A program made the position numbers and the translations under genes. From Bacillus weihaiensis (GTDB lineage: Bacteria; Bacillota; Bacilli; Bacillales; Bacillaceae), in contig NZ_CP016020.1 in NCBI RefSeq assembly GCF_001889165.1, forward strand, positions 1,028,501-1,092,500: a stretch of DNA of 64,000 nucleotides, in the 5' to 3' direction. Each line of letters starts with the position of its first letter. The stretch's first letter is position 1. This document shows positions 1-8,711 of this stretch, one piece after another. The notes under the pieces are model-generated. The model did not search any database, was not told where the DNA came from, and saw nothing but the letters and a program-made list of their open reading frames with translations.

Positions 1-239
1 GATTGGAAACACTAAGAAATGCCCAACAGCAAATGCAATTTGGACAAATTCCTGGAGCTGCTATTATAGACGGTCTTTGTATATTGGTAGGAGGATTACT
101 ACTCCTTACACCTGGATTTATTACAGACACAACTGGCTTTTTGTTGTTAATACCATTTACTCGAAATAAAATAAAGCCACTCTTATTAAAGTTTATTAAG
201 AATATGATAGATAAAAATCAAATAACAATTATTAGATAA
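1..239 (+). CDS. fxsA: FxsA family membrane protein, 3' part only
   Basis: The reading frame is already open at the left edge, so the true start lies outside the window and only the last 79 or so codons are present. The visible part has the FxsA hallmark: a glycine- and leucine-rich hydrophobic hairpin (DGLCILVGGLLLLTPGFITD) followed by a second hydrophobic stretch and a basic tail. FxsA is a small cytoplasmic-membrane protein; in E. coli its overproduction relieves F-plasmid exclusion of phage T7, and its job in Bacillus is unknown. It sits just before ytvI, as in B. subtilis where the gene is also called ytzA. A strong hairpin terminator follows about 200 bases downstream. Confidence 0.85.
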   Translation, partial: LETLRNAQQQMQFGQIPGAAIIDGLCILVGGLLLLTPGFITDTTGFLLLIPFTRNKIKPLLLKFIKNMIDKNQITIIR

Positions 240-435
240 AGGCTATCCTACTAATTGTGTGTGTAAGTAATTCTTAGTAAGTGAATTCACTTCGTAAATA
301 AAATAATTAGAGGTTCAAAAGGCTTCAAGACGCAGAAAGAGATCTCCAAAATGTAGAAGGTATTTAAATTCTATAGGTCTTTGTTTGTTTAAAATAAGCA
401 TTACAAAATTGATTATAGTTTTACTATTTTAAGAC

Positions 436-487
436 AAGGTTGTCGCGCAAAATTTGAAATTTCAATTTGTGCGACAACCTTATTTTT
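436..487. terminator. Intrinsic terminator between fxsA and ytvI
   Basis: A perfect 11-bp stem (436-446 with 471-481) is extended by an almost fully paired inner arm and followed by a short T run. It lies between two convergent genes and can serve both. The rest of 240-574 shows no coding signal. Confidence 0.8.
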
Positions 488-574
488 GAAATTAAACGTT
501 AAAATCGGTGGAATAATTTAAGGTAGGCTACTGGCTATAATTAAGGTTCTAGAGATATTCACAAAGGTGAGAAT

Positions 575-1684
575 CTATTTTCCTGTGATGAATTTCCAAG
601 CATCTTTGTAAATACCAGCACGATACAATGTTTTAATAATCACGAGTGCAATAGGACCTGCAACTAGTCCTAAAAAACCGAGTAGCTTATAACCGACAAA
701 TAGAGAGATAAGTGTAGCGAGAGGGTCAACACCTATTGTAGATGAAAGAATTTTAGGCTCCATGATTTGTCTTTGGATTATCACAATTATATAGAGAACA
801 CCCAACCCTATTGCTAACGGGAGACTTCCACTAAAGGATAAATAAATAATCCATGGAACGAAAATTAAGCCTGTACCTAAATAAGGCAGGAGATCTACTA
901 TACCAATGATTAGAGCAATGGTGATTGCGTAGTCCACCTTTAAAATGAGTAACCCAACCAGCACAATGCTAGTAGTGATGGAAATCAATGTTGCTTGCGC
1001 TCTGATGAAGCCTATCAATGCTTTTCTTAGTTCATCATAAATCGTACGACCGCTTTTTTTGGCCTTCTGGGGCATAAAGACAGAAAGAGCTGTTTTGAAT
1101 TTATACCAATCCTTACTTATAAAAAAAGTGGCAAGTAATGAAAAAATAAACACGGTGGCTGCATTTGGTAACCAGCTCACAATTGCTGGAATGTTTTCCA
1201 AAAAGTTTTTAATAAATTGTCCTACACTAGAAGCGATTTGTTCTCCAATATTTTGGATATTAATGATGATAGATTGCTGTTGACTTGTTCCAAGGGTATT
1301 AAATGCTGCCATTAGCTGGTTGTATATCGGCATAATTTTTGTCACGATAAATGTTTCAATATAAACGGCAAAAAGATCGAGATGTCCAGGGATGACTTTT
1401 GCTAAATAAGAGGTACCTGTAACAATCTCGGCAATTAATAAAACTAACACACCAGCTGTTATACTTATTAATAAAAGTAAGGAAATAATGACAGATAGCC
1501 CTCTTGGTAGCTTCCCTTTATGATGTAGGAAGTTAACGAATGGATTAATGATCATTGCTAGAAATAGTGCAATGATAAATGGGTACGTTAAGGTAGATAC
1601 ATAGAAGCATAAAAAGACACTCAATAAGGTGACACCTGCTAGTAAGATAAACCGCAGTGTGCTATAGACATACTGAATATTTAT
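575..1684 (-). CDS. ytvI: YtvI, AI-2E transporter family membrane protein
   Basis: A polytopic membrane protein with 7-8 hydrophobic segments and the family's C-terminal signature (DLLPYLGTGLIFVPW, then VDPLATLISLFVG). The AI-2E exporter/PerM family is large; the substrate of the Bacillus YtvI paralogue is not established. The start is uncertain. The frame is open to an ATG at 1783, but that ATG has no ribosome binding site and a TATAAT-like -10 lies only about 11 bases upstream of it. A strong GGAGGTG lies at 1691-1697 on the minus strand, and at normal spacing the in-frame codons are ATA (1684) and ATT (1678), giving an N terminus like NIQYVYSTLRF that fits relatives. ATG 1699 or GTG 1693 overlap the Shine-Dalgarno itself. 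I chose the ATA with modest confidence. Confidence 0.8.
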   Translation of the reverse strand: MNIQYVYSTLRFILLAGVTLLSVFLCFYVSTLTYPFIIALFLAMIINPFVNFLHHKGKLPRGLSVIISLLLLISITAGVLVLLIAEIVTGTSYLAKVIPGHLDLFAVYIETFIVTKIMPIYNQLMAAFNTLGTSQQQSIIINIQNIGEQIASSVGQFIKNFLENIPAIVSWLPNAATVFIFSLLATFFISKDWYKFKTALSVFMPQKAKKSGRTIYDELRKALIGFIRAQATLISITTSIVLVGLLILKVDYAITIALIIGIVDLLPYLGTGLIFVPWIIYLSFSGSLPLAIGLGVLYIIVIIQRQIMEPKILSSTIGVDPLATLISLFVGYKLLGFLGLVAGPIALVIIKTLYRAGIYKDAWKFITGK

Positions 1685-1840
1685 TACATTCACCTCCATT
1701 GTTGTTCCAGGATTGGTCTTAGTCGTGTTATAAACAAAAGAAGAATTGAAGTTGGAACGAAAAGGAATATTTTGATCTTCCATTAAAATGTGTATTATAA
1801 TAACAGCTTGTTTATACGTACGATTTGGAGGAAAGGCAAG

Positions 1841-1937
1841 ATTATTTTAAATGAAGGCGGTATTCATTGTAGTGGGTGCAAATCCTTTTAATAGAGCCCG
1901 ATGTGAAGGATGTTTAAATGAAACACTATCAGCTTAA
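1841..1937 (+). pseudogene. Possible small zinc-ribbon ORF split by a frameshift
   Basis: Two overlapping frames each carry one CxxC knuckle. One frame, read from 1841, gives IILNEGGIHCSGCKSF then stop. The other, read from ATG 1851, gives NPFNRARCEGCLNETLSA at its end and stops at 1937. Removing one T from the T run at 1886-1889 joins them into a peptide of about 31 residues with a C-x2-C...C-x2-C pattern. A GGAGGAAAGG at 1827-1836 could act as ribosome binding site for an ATT at 1841. This may be a decayed small zinc-ribbon gene, a frameshift gene, or chance. Confidence 0.3.
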
Positions 1938-2006
1938 GTTCACAAAGTCTTTTTTTCATAGTCTGTTCAAGGGCTTATTTTGTTCTTAATGAAGGAGGTT
2001 TTTTAC

Positions 2007-2471
2007 ATGTTTAATCAAGCAAATTTATTCATACTTATTTTACTTGTAATAGGGATCATAGCTAAGAATCAATCATTAATGGTAGCAACTGGATTTTTAC
2101 TGCTCATTAAATTGCTAGGAGTAGATTCCAAGTTTTTATCTACTATTGGAACAAAGGGAATAAATTGGGGTGTAACAGTCATTACAATTGCTGTCTTGGT
2201 CCCAATCGCTACAGGTGAAATAGGATTTAAGCAACTAGCAGATGCTTTGAAATCTGCTTATGCATGGATTGCTCTAGGTGCTGGAATGGTCGTTGCATTA
2301 ATTGCTAAGAGTGGATTATCATTATTAGCAGAAGATCCTCATATCACAACTGCGCTAGTGATCGGAACCATATTAGCAGTAGCTTTATTTAATGGAGTGG
2401 CAGTTGGACCTTTAATTGGAGCGGGAATTGCGTACCTTGCCATGCAAATTGTGAAGTTATTTAGTACTTAA
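2007..2471 (+). CDS. ytwI: YtwI, DUF441 family membrane protein
   Basis: A protein of 154 residues made almost wholly of hydrophobic segments (about four membrane spans), with the glycine-rich LIGAGIAYLAMQIVK end typical of the DUF441/YtwI family. Function unknown; it is a conserved membrane protein of Firmicutes and some proteobacteria. The ATG at 2007 is preferred over the in-frame upstream start at 1980 because AAGGAGG (1992-1998) stands 8 bases before it. Its place between ytvI and citZ matches B. subtilis. Confidence 0.85.
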   Translation: MFNQANLFILILLVIGIIAKNQSLMVATGFLLLIKLLGVDSKFLSTIGTKGINWGVTVITIAVLVPIATGEIGFKQLADALKSAYAWIALGAGMVVALIAKSGLSLLAEDPHITTALVIGTILAVALFNGVAVGPLIGAGIAYLAMQIVKLFST

Positions 2472-3202
2472 TTGGTATAGAAACATAATGATTTTTAGTA
2501 GTAAAATGTAATTTTTTTAGGCTTTATTCATTCGTTTAAGTAGACAGTCCAGGTCCCACTTTGGCAGCAATCCTCTGCTAAGTCTAAGCGAAAACACTAT
2601 ACAAATACATGGGCTTCCATAGAACCCTATCTAGTATCGTTTGAGCTCATTTATAAAGGATGATAGGAAAGATAATGGGAAGAACTTGAGAGAAAATATA
2701 CACTAATATAACAAATTTATGATATCCTAATAAACAGAGGGCGGTTTAAATTGCAAGATTCCTAAAAAAACATTTTTCTAAAAAATTTATATCTTTAGAA
2801 TGGTTTTCATTCACAAAAGTCTGATAATTGTTTATAATAGGAATAGGTGTTATAAATTTGCCTGTAACTATGCTACTTTGTATGAAGAGCATAGGAAATA
2901 AAGTATTGATCAAAATGAAAGATTGATACACATCTATAGTCACAGCTGTAATCATTTTGTGACTATTTTGCAGAGTTAAAATGTAAGCATTTTCTTTTTA
3001 AGGAGTGCCTATATTTGAGCAAGCGCTCAATCATCGAAAGTTTAAAAGAATGAATATGAAGGGTATCTCAATAAGAGGTTTTCCATCATTCATAGGTCTT
3101 TCTGTTACATACAGAATGAGCGAATGAACATTTATTGCAGGGGATCTTTTAACTTACTAGATGATGAAAAATGGGGAATAAAAGGTAAAGGAGAGAGTTT
3201 AT
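2472..3202. other. Intergenic region ytwI-citZ with candidate control sites
   Basis: About 730 bases with no convincing gene; a short minus-strand frame (2746-2955) lacks a ribosome binding site. Possible control sites near citZ are a cre-like 14-mer at 2982-2995 (TGTAAGCATTTTCT, one mismatch to the CcpA consensus TGWAANCGNTWNCW) and a palindrome TTGAGC-N4-GCTCAA at 3015-3030. In B. subtilis citZ is repressed by CcpC and CcpA; which protein uses these sites here is inference. Confidence 0.4.
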
Positions 3203-4321
3203 ATGACAGTAACACGCGGTCTAGAAGGTATTGTAGCAACTACTTCATCTGTTAGTTCAATTATTGATGATACTTTAACTTATGCTGGGTATAACATTGA
3301 TGATTTAGCGGAGAATGCGAGCTTTGAGGAAGTAGTTTATTTACTATGGCACAGAAAACTTCCAAATACTGATCAATTATCTCAAATTAAACAGCAGCTT
3401 GCGGAAAATGCTAAGATTCCACAGCAAGTAATTGACCACTTCAAAACATATCCTATCAACAATGTACACCCAATGGCAGCTCTTCGCACAGCTGTATCAT
3501 TACTGGGCTTATTTGATGAAGAAGCAGATGTAATGGATACAGAAGCAAATTATAGAAAAGCAATTCGTCTACAAGCACAGCTTCCAATCGTTGTTACAAC
3601 ATTTGCTCGTATCCGAAAAGGGTTAGAGCCTGTAGAGCCAAGAACAGACTTATCTATGGCAGCGAACTTTTTATACACTTTATCTGGCGAAGAACCAGAT
3701 GATATCGCAATAGAAGCTTTCAATAAAGCTCTTGTTTTACATGCTGATCATGAGTTAAATGCTTCTACATTTACAGCACGTGTTTGTGTAGCAACACTTT
3801 CTGATGTGTATTCTGGTGTCACGGCAGCAATCGGTGCGTTAAAAGGACCATTACATGGTGGTGCTAACGAAGCTGTTATGAAAATGCTCTCAGAGATTGG
3901 TGAAGTAGATAACGTAGAAAGCTATATCAATGAAAAATTTGCAAATAAAGAAAAAATTATGGGCTTTGGGCATAGGGTTTATCGTCAAGGAGATCCACGT
4001 GCAAAGCATCTTAAGAAAATGTCTGAAAAGCTAACAAAATTAACAGGTGAGCCAAAATGGTATGAAATGTCTACGAAAGTGGAAGAACTAGTTACATCTA
4101 AAAAGCCGCTACCACCAAACGTAGATTTCTATTCAGCATCTGTGTACCATAGCTTAGGCATTGATCATGATTTGTTCACACCAATCTTTGCAGTTAGCCG
4201 TGTTTCTGGCTGGTTAGCACATATTCTAGAACAATATGATAATAATCGCCTAATTCGCCCTCGTGCTGATTACGTAGGTCCTGATAAGCAACAATATATT
4301 CCATTAGAACAACGTGGTTAA
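3203..4321 (+). CDS. citZ: Citrate synthase II
   Basis: Condenses acetyl-CoA with oxaloacetate to citrate, the entry step of the TCA cycle. The 372-residue protein has the short Gram-positive type-I layout and the catalytic triad in expected places: His218 in GPLHGG, His257 in GFGHRVY and Asp308 in NVDFYS; Arg residues near the C terminus (NRLIRPRADYVG) would bind the substrates. The ATG at 3203 is preceded by AAAGGAG. It heads the citZ-icd-mdh cluster as in B. subtilis. A stem-loop at 4340-4372 separates it from icd, so both read-through and shorter transcripts are likely. Confidence 0.96.
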   Translation: MTVTRGLEGIVATTSSVSSIIDDTLTYAGYNIDDLAENASFEEVVYLLWHRKLPNTDQLSQIKQQLAENAKIPQQVIDHFKTYPINNVHPMAALRTAVSLLGLFDEEADVMDTEANYRKAIRLQAQLPIVVTTFARIRKGLEPVEPRTDLSMAANFLYTLSGEEPDDIAIEAFNKALVLHADHELNASTFTARVCVATLSDVYSGVTAAIGALKGPLHGGANEAVMKMLSEIGEVDNVESYINEKFANKEKIMGFGHRVYRQGDPRAKHLKKMSEKLTKLTGEPKWYEMSTKVEELVTSKKPLPPNVDFYSASVYHSLGIDHDLFTPIFAVSRVSGWLAHILEQYDNNRLIRPRADYVGPDKQQYIPLEQRG

Positions 4322-4339
4322 TCAATAAAAGGTAAAAAT

Positions 4340-4372
4340 AAACCAATCTCCTTTAAAAAAGGAGATTGGTTT
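4340..4372 (+). terminator. Stem-loop after citZ
   Basis: A perfect 12-bp stem (4340-4351 with 4361-4372) and a 9-base loop directly after citZ. There is no T run, so it may be a 3'-end stabiliser or partial terminator inside the citZ-icd-mdh cluster rather than a full stop. Confidence 0.55.
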
Positions 4373-4527
4373 AGGAATAACGAATGAAATCGTTACCTGA
4401 AAGTTGAATTTTATATAAAATTTACGTTTCCCCCTGCAAAAAGATTGAAAAACATCTATACTTAAATGTGAAATAATCTATTCCTGAAATAGATTAAGAA
4501 TACTACATATATTAGGAGGTAATTGTT

Positions 4528-5799
4528 TTGTCACAAGGCCAAAAAATTACAACAGTTAATGGTGTATTAAACGTACCAAATAATCCAATCATTCCATATA
4601 TCGAGGGTGACGGTATTGGTCCAGATATTTGGGCAGCTGCTTCACGAGTTTTAGAAGCTGCAGTTGAAAAAGCATATAACGGTGAAAAGGAAATCGTTTG
4701 GAAAGAAGTATTAGCTGGAGAGAAGGCATTTGATCAAACAGGTGAATGGTTACCTGCTGAAACATTAGATGTTATCCGTGAATACTTAATCGCGATTAAA
4801 GGACCTTTAACAACTCCTATCGGTGGAGGAATTCGTTCTCTTAATGTGGCACTTCGTCAAGAACTAGATTTATTCACTTGCTTACGTCCTGTACGCTACT
4901 TCCAAGGAGTACCGTCACCTGTTAAGCGCCCTGAAGATACAGATATGGTTATCTTCCGTGAAAATACAGAGGATATTTATGCTGGTATTGAATATGCTAA
5001 AGGATCTGAAGAAGTTGAAAAATTAATCAATTTCTTAAAAACAGAAATGGGTGTTAACAAAATTCGTTTCCCAGAAACTTCTGGAATCGGAATTAAACCT
5101 GTCTCTCAAGAAGGAACGAGCCGCTTAGTAAGAGCAGCCATTAATTATGCGATTGAACATGGTCGTAAATCTGTTACTTTAGTTCACAAGGGTAACATCA
5201 TGAAATTTACTGAGGGTGCATTTAAAAACTGGGGTTACGAGCTTGCTGAGAAAGAGTTTGGAGATAAAGTATTTACTTGGGCGGAATATGACCGTATCGT
5301 CGAAGCTGATGGTAAAGACGCTGCAAACAAAGCGCAATCTGATGCAGAAGCAGCAGGTAAAATCATTGTAAAAGATTCTATTGCTGATATCTTCTTACAA
5401 CAAATCTTAACACGTCCACGTGAGTTTGATGTTGTTGCGACAATGAACTTAAATGGAGATTATATTTCTGATGCACTTGCAGCTCAGGTTGGTGGTATTG
5501 GAATTGCTCCTGGAGCAAACATTAACTATGAAACAGGCCATGCTATCTTTGAAGCAACACATGGTACAGCTCCGAAATATGCTGGATTAGATAAAGTAAA
5601 TCCATCATCTGTCCTTCTTTCAGGGGTTCTTATGCTAGAACACTTAGGCTGGACAGAAGCAGCAGAACTTGTAACAAAGTCTGTAGAGAAAACAATTGCT
5701 TCTAAAGTTGTCACATATGACTTTGCTCGCCTAATGGAAGGTGCAACAGAAGTTAAATGCTCAGAGTTCGGTGATGAGCTTATTAAAAACATGGATTAA
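4528..5799 (+). CDS. icd: Isocitrate dehydrogenase (NADP+)
   Basis: Oxidatively decarboxylates isocitrate to 2-oxoglutarate with NADP+. The 423-residue length is that of the Bacillus enzyme. Substrate-binding residues stand as expected: Ser104 and Asn106 in [11 protein letters not shown], with Arg110 and Arg120. The conserved [13 protein letters not shown] near the C terminus belongs to the cofactor site. It starts with TTG at 4528, 8 bases after AGGAGG (4514-4519); no ATG fits the conserved N terminus. It lies second in the citZ-icd-mdh TCA cluster. Confidence 0.96.
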   Translation: MSQGQKITTVNGVLNVPNNPIIPYIEGDGIGPDIWAAASRVLEAAVEKAYNGEKEIVWKEVLAGEKAFDQTGEWLPAETLDVIREYLIAIKGPLTTPIGGGIRSLNVALRQELDLFTCLRPVRYFQGVPSPVKRPEDTDMVIFRENTEDIYAGIEYAKGSEEVEKLINFLKTEMGVNKIRFPETSGIGIKPVSQEGTSRLVRAAINYAIEHGRKSVTLVHKGNIMKFTEGAFKNWGYELAEKEFGDKVFTWAEYDRIVEADGKDAANKAQSDAEAAGKIIVKDSIADIFLQQILTRPREFDVVATMNLNGDYISDALAAQVGGIGIAPGANINYETGHAIFEATHGTAPKYAGLDKVNPSSVLLSGVLMLEHLGWTEAAELVTKSVEKTIASKVVTYDFARLMEGATEVKCSEFGDELIKNMD

Positions 5800-5839
5800 T
5801 ATGAAGCTAATAGAACATACTGTTTTATAGCTGTTGACG

Positions 5840-5870
5840 AAAGGGAACTTGGGCTAACCAAGCTCCCTTT
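5840..5870 (+). terminator. Stem-loop between icd and mdh
   Basis: A 13-position stem (5840-5852 with 5858-5870) with one A-C mismatch and the loop GCTAA. The tail is AT-rich rather than a T run. Probably an attenuating or stabilising element inside the operon. Confidence 0.5.
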
Positions 5871-5905
5871 CTATAAATTTATACATAAATAAGGAGATGT
5901 TATTT

Positions 5906-6844
5906 ATGGCAATTAAGCGTAAAAAGGTTTCTGTCATCGGTGGTGGCTTTACTGGAGCAACGACTGCCTTTCTTTTAGGACAAAAAGAGCTTGCGGATGT
6001 TGTATTAGTTGATATTCCACAGATGGAAAATCCAACTAAAGGTAAAGCGTTAGATATGCTTGAAGCTAGTCCTGTACAAGGCTTTGATGCAAACATTACA
6101 GGTACGTCTAACTACGAGGATACAGCAAATTCAGATATCGTCGTTATTACTGCTGGTATTGCAAGAAAACCAGGCATGAGTCGTGATGACCTTGTTGCTA
6201 CCAATGCGGGAATCATGAAGAATGTAACACGTGAAGTCGTAAAATATTCTCCGGATTGTATAATCATTGTTTTGACGAACCCTGTTGATGCTATGACCTA
6301 TAGCGTCTACAAAGAATCAGGCTTTCCAAAGAATCGAGTAATTGGTCAATCTGGGGTATTAGATACTGCGCGTTTTAGAACGTTTATTGCTCAGGAGCTG
6401 AATGTATCTGTTAAAGATGTGACTGGATTTGTACTTGGTGGTCATGGAGATGATATGGTGCCACTAGTACGCTATTCTTATGCAGGAGGGATTCCTCTAG
6501 AGACGTTGATGTCAAGGTCTCGTTTGGAGGAAATTGTTGAGAGAACGCGTAAAGGCGGTGGAGAGATCGTTAACTTATTAGGTAACGGAAGTGCATATTA
6601 TGCACCAGCTGCTTCCTTAGTAGAGATGGTAGAAGCAATCTTAAAGGATCAACGACGTGTCTTACCAACAATTGCTTACTTGGAGGGTGAATATAGCTTT
6701 GAAGGTATATACTTAGGTGTACCGACAATCCTTGGTGGAAATGGTCTAGAGAAAATAATTGAGCTTGATTTAACTGAAGAAGAAATGGCTGCTTTAACAA
6801 AATCGGCTAACTCTGTTAAAAGTGTGATGAAGCTATTGTCCTAA
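5906..6844 (+). CDS. mdh: Malate dehydrogenase
   Basis: Interconverts malate and oxaloacetate with NAD+. The protein has 312 residues, the same as B. subtilis Mdh, and belongs to the LDH-like class: Rossmann motif GGGFTG (12-17), substrate arginines in [10 protein letters not shown] (87 and 93), Asp153 and catalytic His180 in GGHGDDMVP. The start at 5906 follows AAGGAG (5891-5896) and is preferred over a frame extension to 5897. It closes the TCA cluster. Confidence 0.95.
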   Translation: MAIKRKKVSVIGGGFTGATTAFLLGQKELADVVLVDIPQMENPTKGKALDMLEASPVQGFDANITGTSNYEDTANSDIVVITAGIARKPGMSRDDLVATNAGIMKNVTREVVKYSPDCIIIVLTNPVDAMTYSVYKESGFPKNRVIGQSGVLDTARFRTFIAQELNVSVKDVTGFVLGGHGDDMVPLVRYSYAGGIPLETLMSRSRLEEIVERTRKGGGEIVNLLGNGSAYYAPAASLVEMVEAILKDQRRVLPTIAYLEGEYSFEGIYLGVPTILGGNGLEKIIELDLTEEEMAALTKSANSVKSVMKLLS

Positions 6845-6915
6845 AAGGATGTGAAAGGGAAAGGAGAAGGTTTGCTTTCAATTCTCTTCTCCTCTCCAAA
6901 AACTCTATTGTAAAA

Positions 6916-6929
6916 TGAAAGCATTTACA
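6916..6929. promoter_or_regulatory. cre-like site before the MaoC-type gene
   Basis: TGAAAGCATTTACA matches the CcpA consensus TGWAANCGNTWNCW at all but one position (A instead of G at position 8). It lies about 115 bases upstream of the gene at 7042. CcpA control is inference. Confidence 0.35.
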
Positions 6930-7041
6930 TCATTTCTTCTTGTAGTAGAAGAAGTGAACTATTTTTTGTCCTAGCCAAAATGTTTTTTTTTTGCAACATG
7001 CATTTGATCCATGTCATTACATTTTTTAAGGTGGTGCACAC

Positions 7042-7518
7042 ATGCTACTAGGTAAAAAGCGAAAGCTTGGTAGACATATTGAAGAAATAAAAATGGGAGA
7101 AAAGTTATCCCTCACGGAGAAAATAGAAGACAAGGATTTATTATTGTACTTAGGTTTAACAAATGACTCTAACCCTCTTTACATTCAACATGATTATGCA
7201 TCTCAAACTCCTTATGAAAAACCACTTGTCCCTAGTATCATGCTTACTGGCATCATAACATCAGCAATTTCAAAATATCTACCTGGTCCCGGTAGTCATA
7301 TTGTGAAACAAGAAATTGAATTTCATAAGCCAGTCTATCATTACAGTATTGTTAAATTTTCATTTGAGGTTTTGGAGGTTAAGAAAGAAGAGAACCGGAT
7401 AAACATTATGGTTGACGCTGTGAATGGAGACGAAGAAAAGGTGCTTGAAGCTAAAATCATTGTATGTCCCCCTGTTAAAGTAAAATCTATGGATGGAAAG
7501 GCATTGGAAAATTTTTAG
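7042..7518 (+). CDS. MaoC-like hotdog-fold dehydratase
   Basis: A 158-residue protein of the MaoC/(R)-specific enoyl-CoA hydratase family. The hydratase motif is recognisable at about residues 45-60 (LGLTNDSNPLYIQHDYA), although the usual catalytic His of the D-x4-H motif is displaced or replaced (NPLYIQHD), so the reaction is uncertain. A GxPSIM-type helix segment (LVPSIMLTGIITS) follows. AAGGTGG (7028-7034) precedes the ATG at 7042. It sits between mdh and phoPR and has its own terminator. A cre-like site upstream hints at carbon control. A role in acyl-CoA metabolism is likely, the substrate is not known. Confidence 0.75.
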   Translation: MLLGKKRKLGRHIEEIKMGEKLSLTEKIEDKDLLLYLGLTNDSNPLYIQHDYASQTPYEKPLVPSIMLTGIITSAISKYLPGPGSHIVKQEIEFHKPVYHYSIVKFSFEVLEVKKEENRINIMVDAVNGDEEKVLEAKIIVCPPVKVKSMDGKALENF

Positions 7519-7561
7519 GCTTACCAGTCTATTAAGTTCAATATGTTCAACTGGTTATTTG

Positions 7562-7587
7562 CGCTCAGAGTGACTGGGCGTTTTTTG
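7562..7587 (+). terminator. Intrinsic terminator after the MaoC-type gene
   Basis: CGCTCAG (7562-7568) pairs with CTGGGCG (7574-7580, one G-U) around the loop AGTGA, followed by six T residues. Confidence 0.8.
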
Positions 7588-7988
7588 GTGTGTAGCGTAC
7601 GAGAACATACTTAAGTGCTTTGCCCCCCCATCAGTCTTTTTGCAAGAAAAAGTCCAATGCCTTAAACCGTATGAAAAAGGGCAATCGTTACGAAATCGTT
7701 TTGCTTAGACTGCCGCCTCCGAGGCTATAAGCTAATCTTCCTAAGAGTAGAAGATTAGAAGGTTTACTAACATTGACTATCTGTACAAGGCTTAAAACAT
7801 GTATTACCTAGCACTACTTATGGAGTACTACCTTACTTAACGTTAGGAAAACAAGTTTGTGTACTTTTCTACAACAATAGTTGCCCTTTATCGCAACAAT
7901 TCGCTAGAATAGAGATAATGAAGGAGAGAAATAGAGAGAGTAAGCTTAAATGGTTCATCTGAAGGGAAATATAATCTTGGAGGCTTAT
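7588..7988 (+). promoter_or_regulatory. phoPR upstream region with a SigA-type promoter
   Basis: No gene is visible in this stretch. A candidate SigA promoter lies at 7881-7910: TTGCCC, an 18-base spacer, TAGAAT. A short stem (AATCTTC/GAAGATT at 7735-7757) and a run of C at 7623-7629 have no evident role. No clear pair of PhoP boxes was recognised. Confidence 0.5.
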
Positions 7989-8711
7989 ATGAGTAAGAAA
8001 ATACTAGTAGTAGATGACGAGCAATCAATTTCAACATTGCTTAAGTATAATTTGGAACAAGCAGGATACACGGTGACAACGGCCGAAGATGGTGAAGAAG
8101 GTTTACACATGTGCTTATCAGAAGAGCCAGATTTACTTGTATTAGATCTAATGTTACCTAAAATGGATGGTATAGAGGTATGTAAGCAATTAAGACAAAG
8201 AAAAGTGATGGTACCTATTTTAATGCTTACAGCGAAAGATGACGAATTTGATAAAGTACTAGGATTAGAATTAGGTGCGGATGATTATATGACAAAGCCC
8301 TTTAGTCCAAGGGAGGTTGTAGCGCGTATAAAGGCGATTTTAAGAAGGAGCCAAACCATAATTGAGCAATCAGATGTAACTGAAGTAGAAGATGCTAATC
8401 AAGTAACTATTGGCGATTTAAAAGTCCTGCCGGAACATTATGAAGCGTATTATGCCAAAGAACGATTGGACTTAACACCTAAAGAATTTGAATTACTTGT
8501 CTATTTGGCTAAGCATAAAGGAAGAGTCCTCACGCGCGATCAATTATTGAGTGCAGTATGGAATTATGACTTTGCAGGTGATACAAGAATCGTTGATGTA
8601 CATATTAGTCATTTGCGAGAAAAAATTGAACGAAATACCAAAAAGCCGCTTTATATTAAAACAATAAGGGGATTAGGCTATAAACTCGAGGAGCCTAAGG
8701 TGAATGAATAG
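7989..8711 (+). CDS. phoP: Phosphate response regulator PhoP
   Basis: OmpR-family response regulator that activates or represses the phosphate-starvation regulon. Residues 1-120 form the receiver domain with the acidic pair Asp9/Asp10, phospho-acceptor Asp53 (LDLMLPKMD) and the conserved Lys in DYMTKPF; residues of about 140-240 form the winged-helix DNA-binding domain ending in IRGLGYKLE. The length of 240 residues equals B. subtilis PhoP. The ATG at 7989 with TTGGAGG just upstream is preferred over the frame's first ATG at 7950. It overlaps phoR by 8 bases, so the pair is translationally coupled. Confidence 0.94.
   Translation: MSKKILVVDDEQSISTLLKYNLEQAGYTVTTAEDGEEGLHMCLSEEPDLLVLDLMLPKMDGIEVCKQLRQRKVMVPILMLTAKDDEFDKVLGLELGADDYMTKPFSPREVVARIKAILRRSQTIIEQSDVTEVEDANQVTIGDLKVLPEHYEAYYAKERLDLTPKEFELLVYLAKHKGRVLTRDQLLSAVWNYDFAGDTRIVDVHISHLREKIERNTKKPLYIKTIRGLGYKLEEPKVNE

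Noticed and set aside
2746-2955. A 69-codon minus-strand frame in the ytwI-citZ gap
   Set aside because: No ribosome binding site and no recognisable motif; likely chance in a 730-base gap.
3015-3030. TTGAGC-N4-GCTCAA palindrome read as a second cre site of citZ
   Set aside because: It contains the AAGCGCT core but lacks the outer TG...CA of the consensus, so I report it only as a palindrome.
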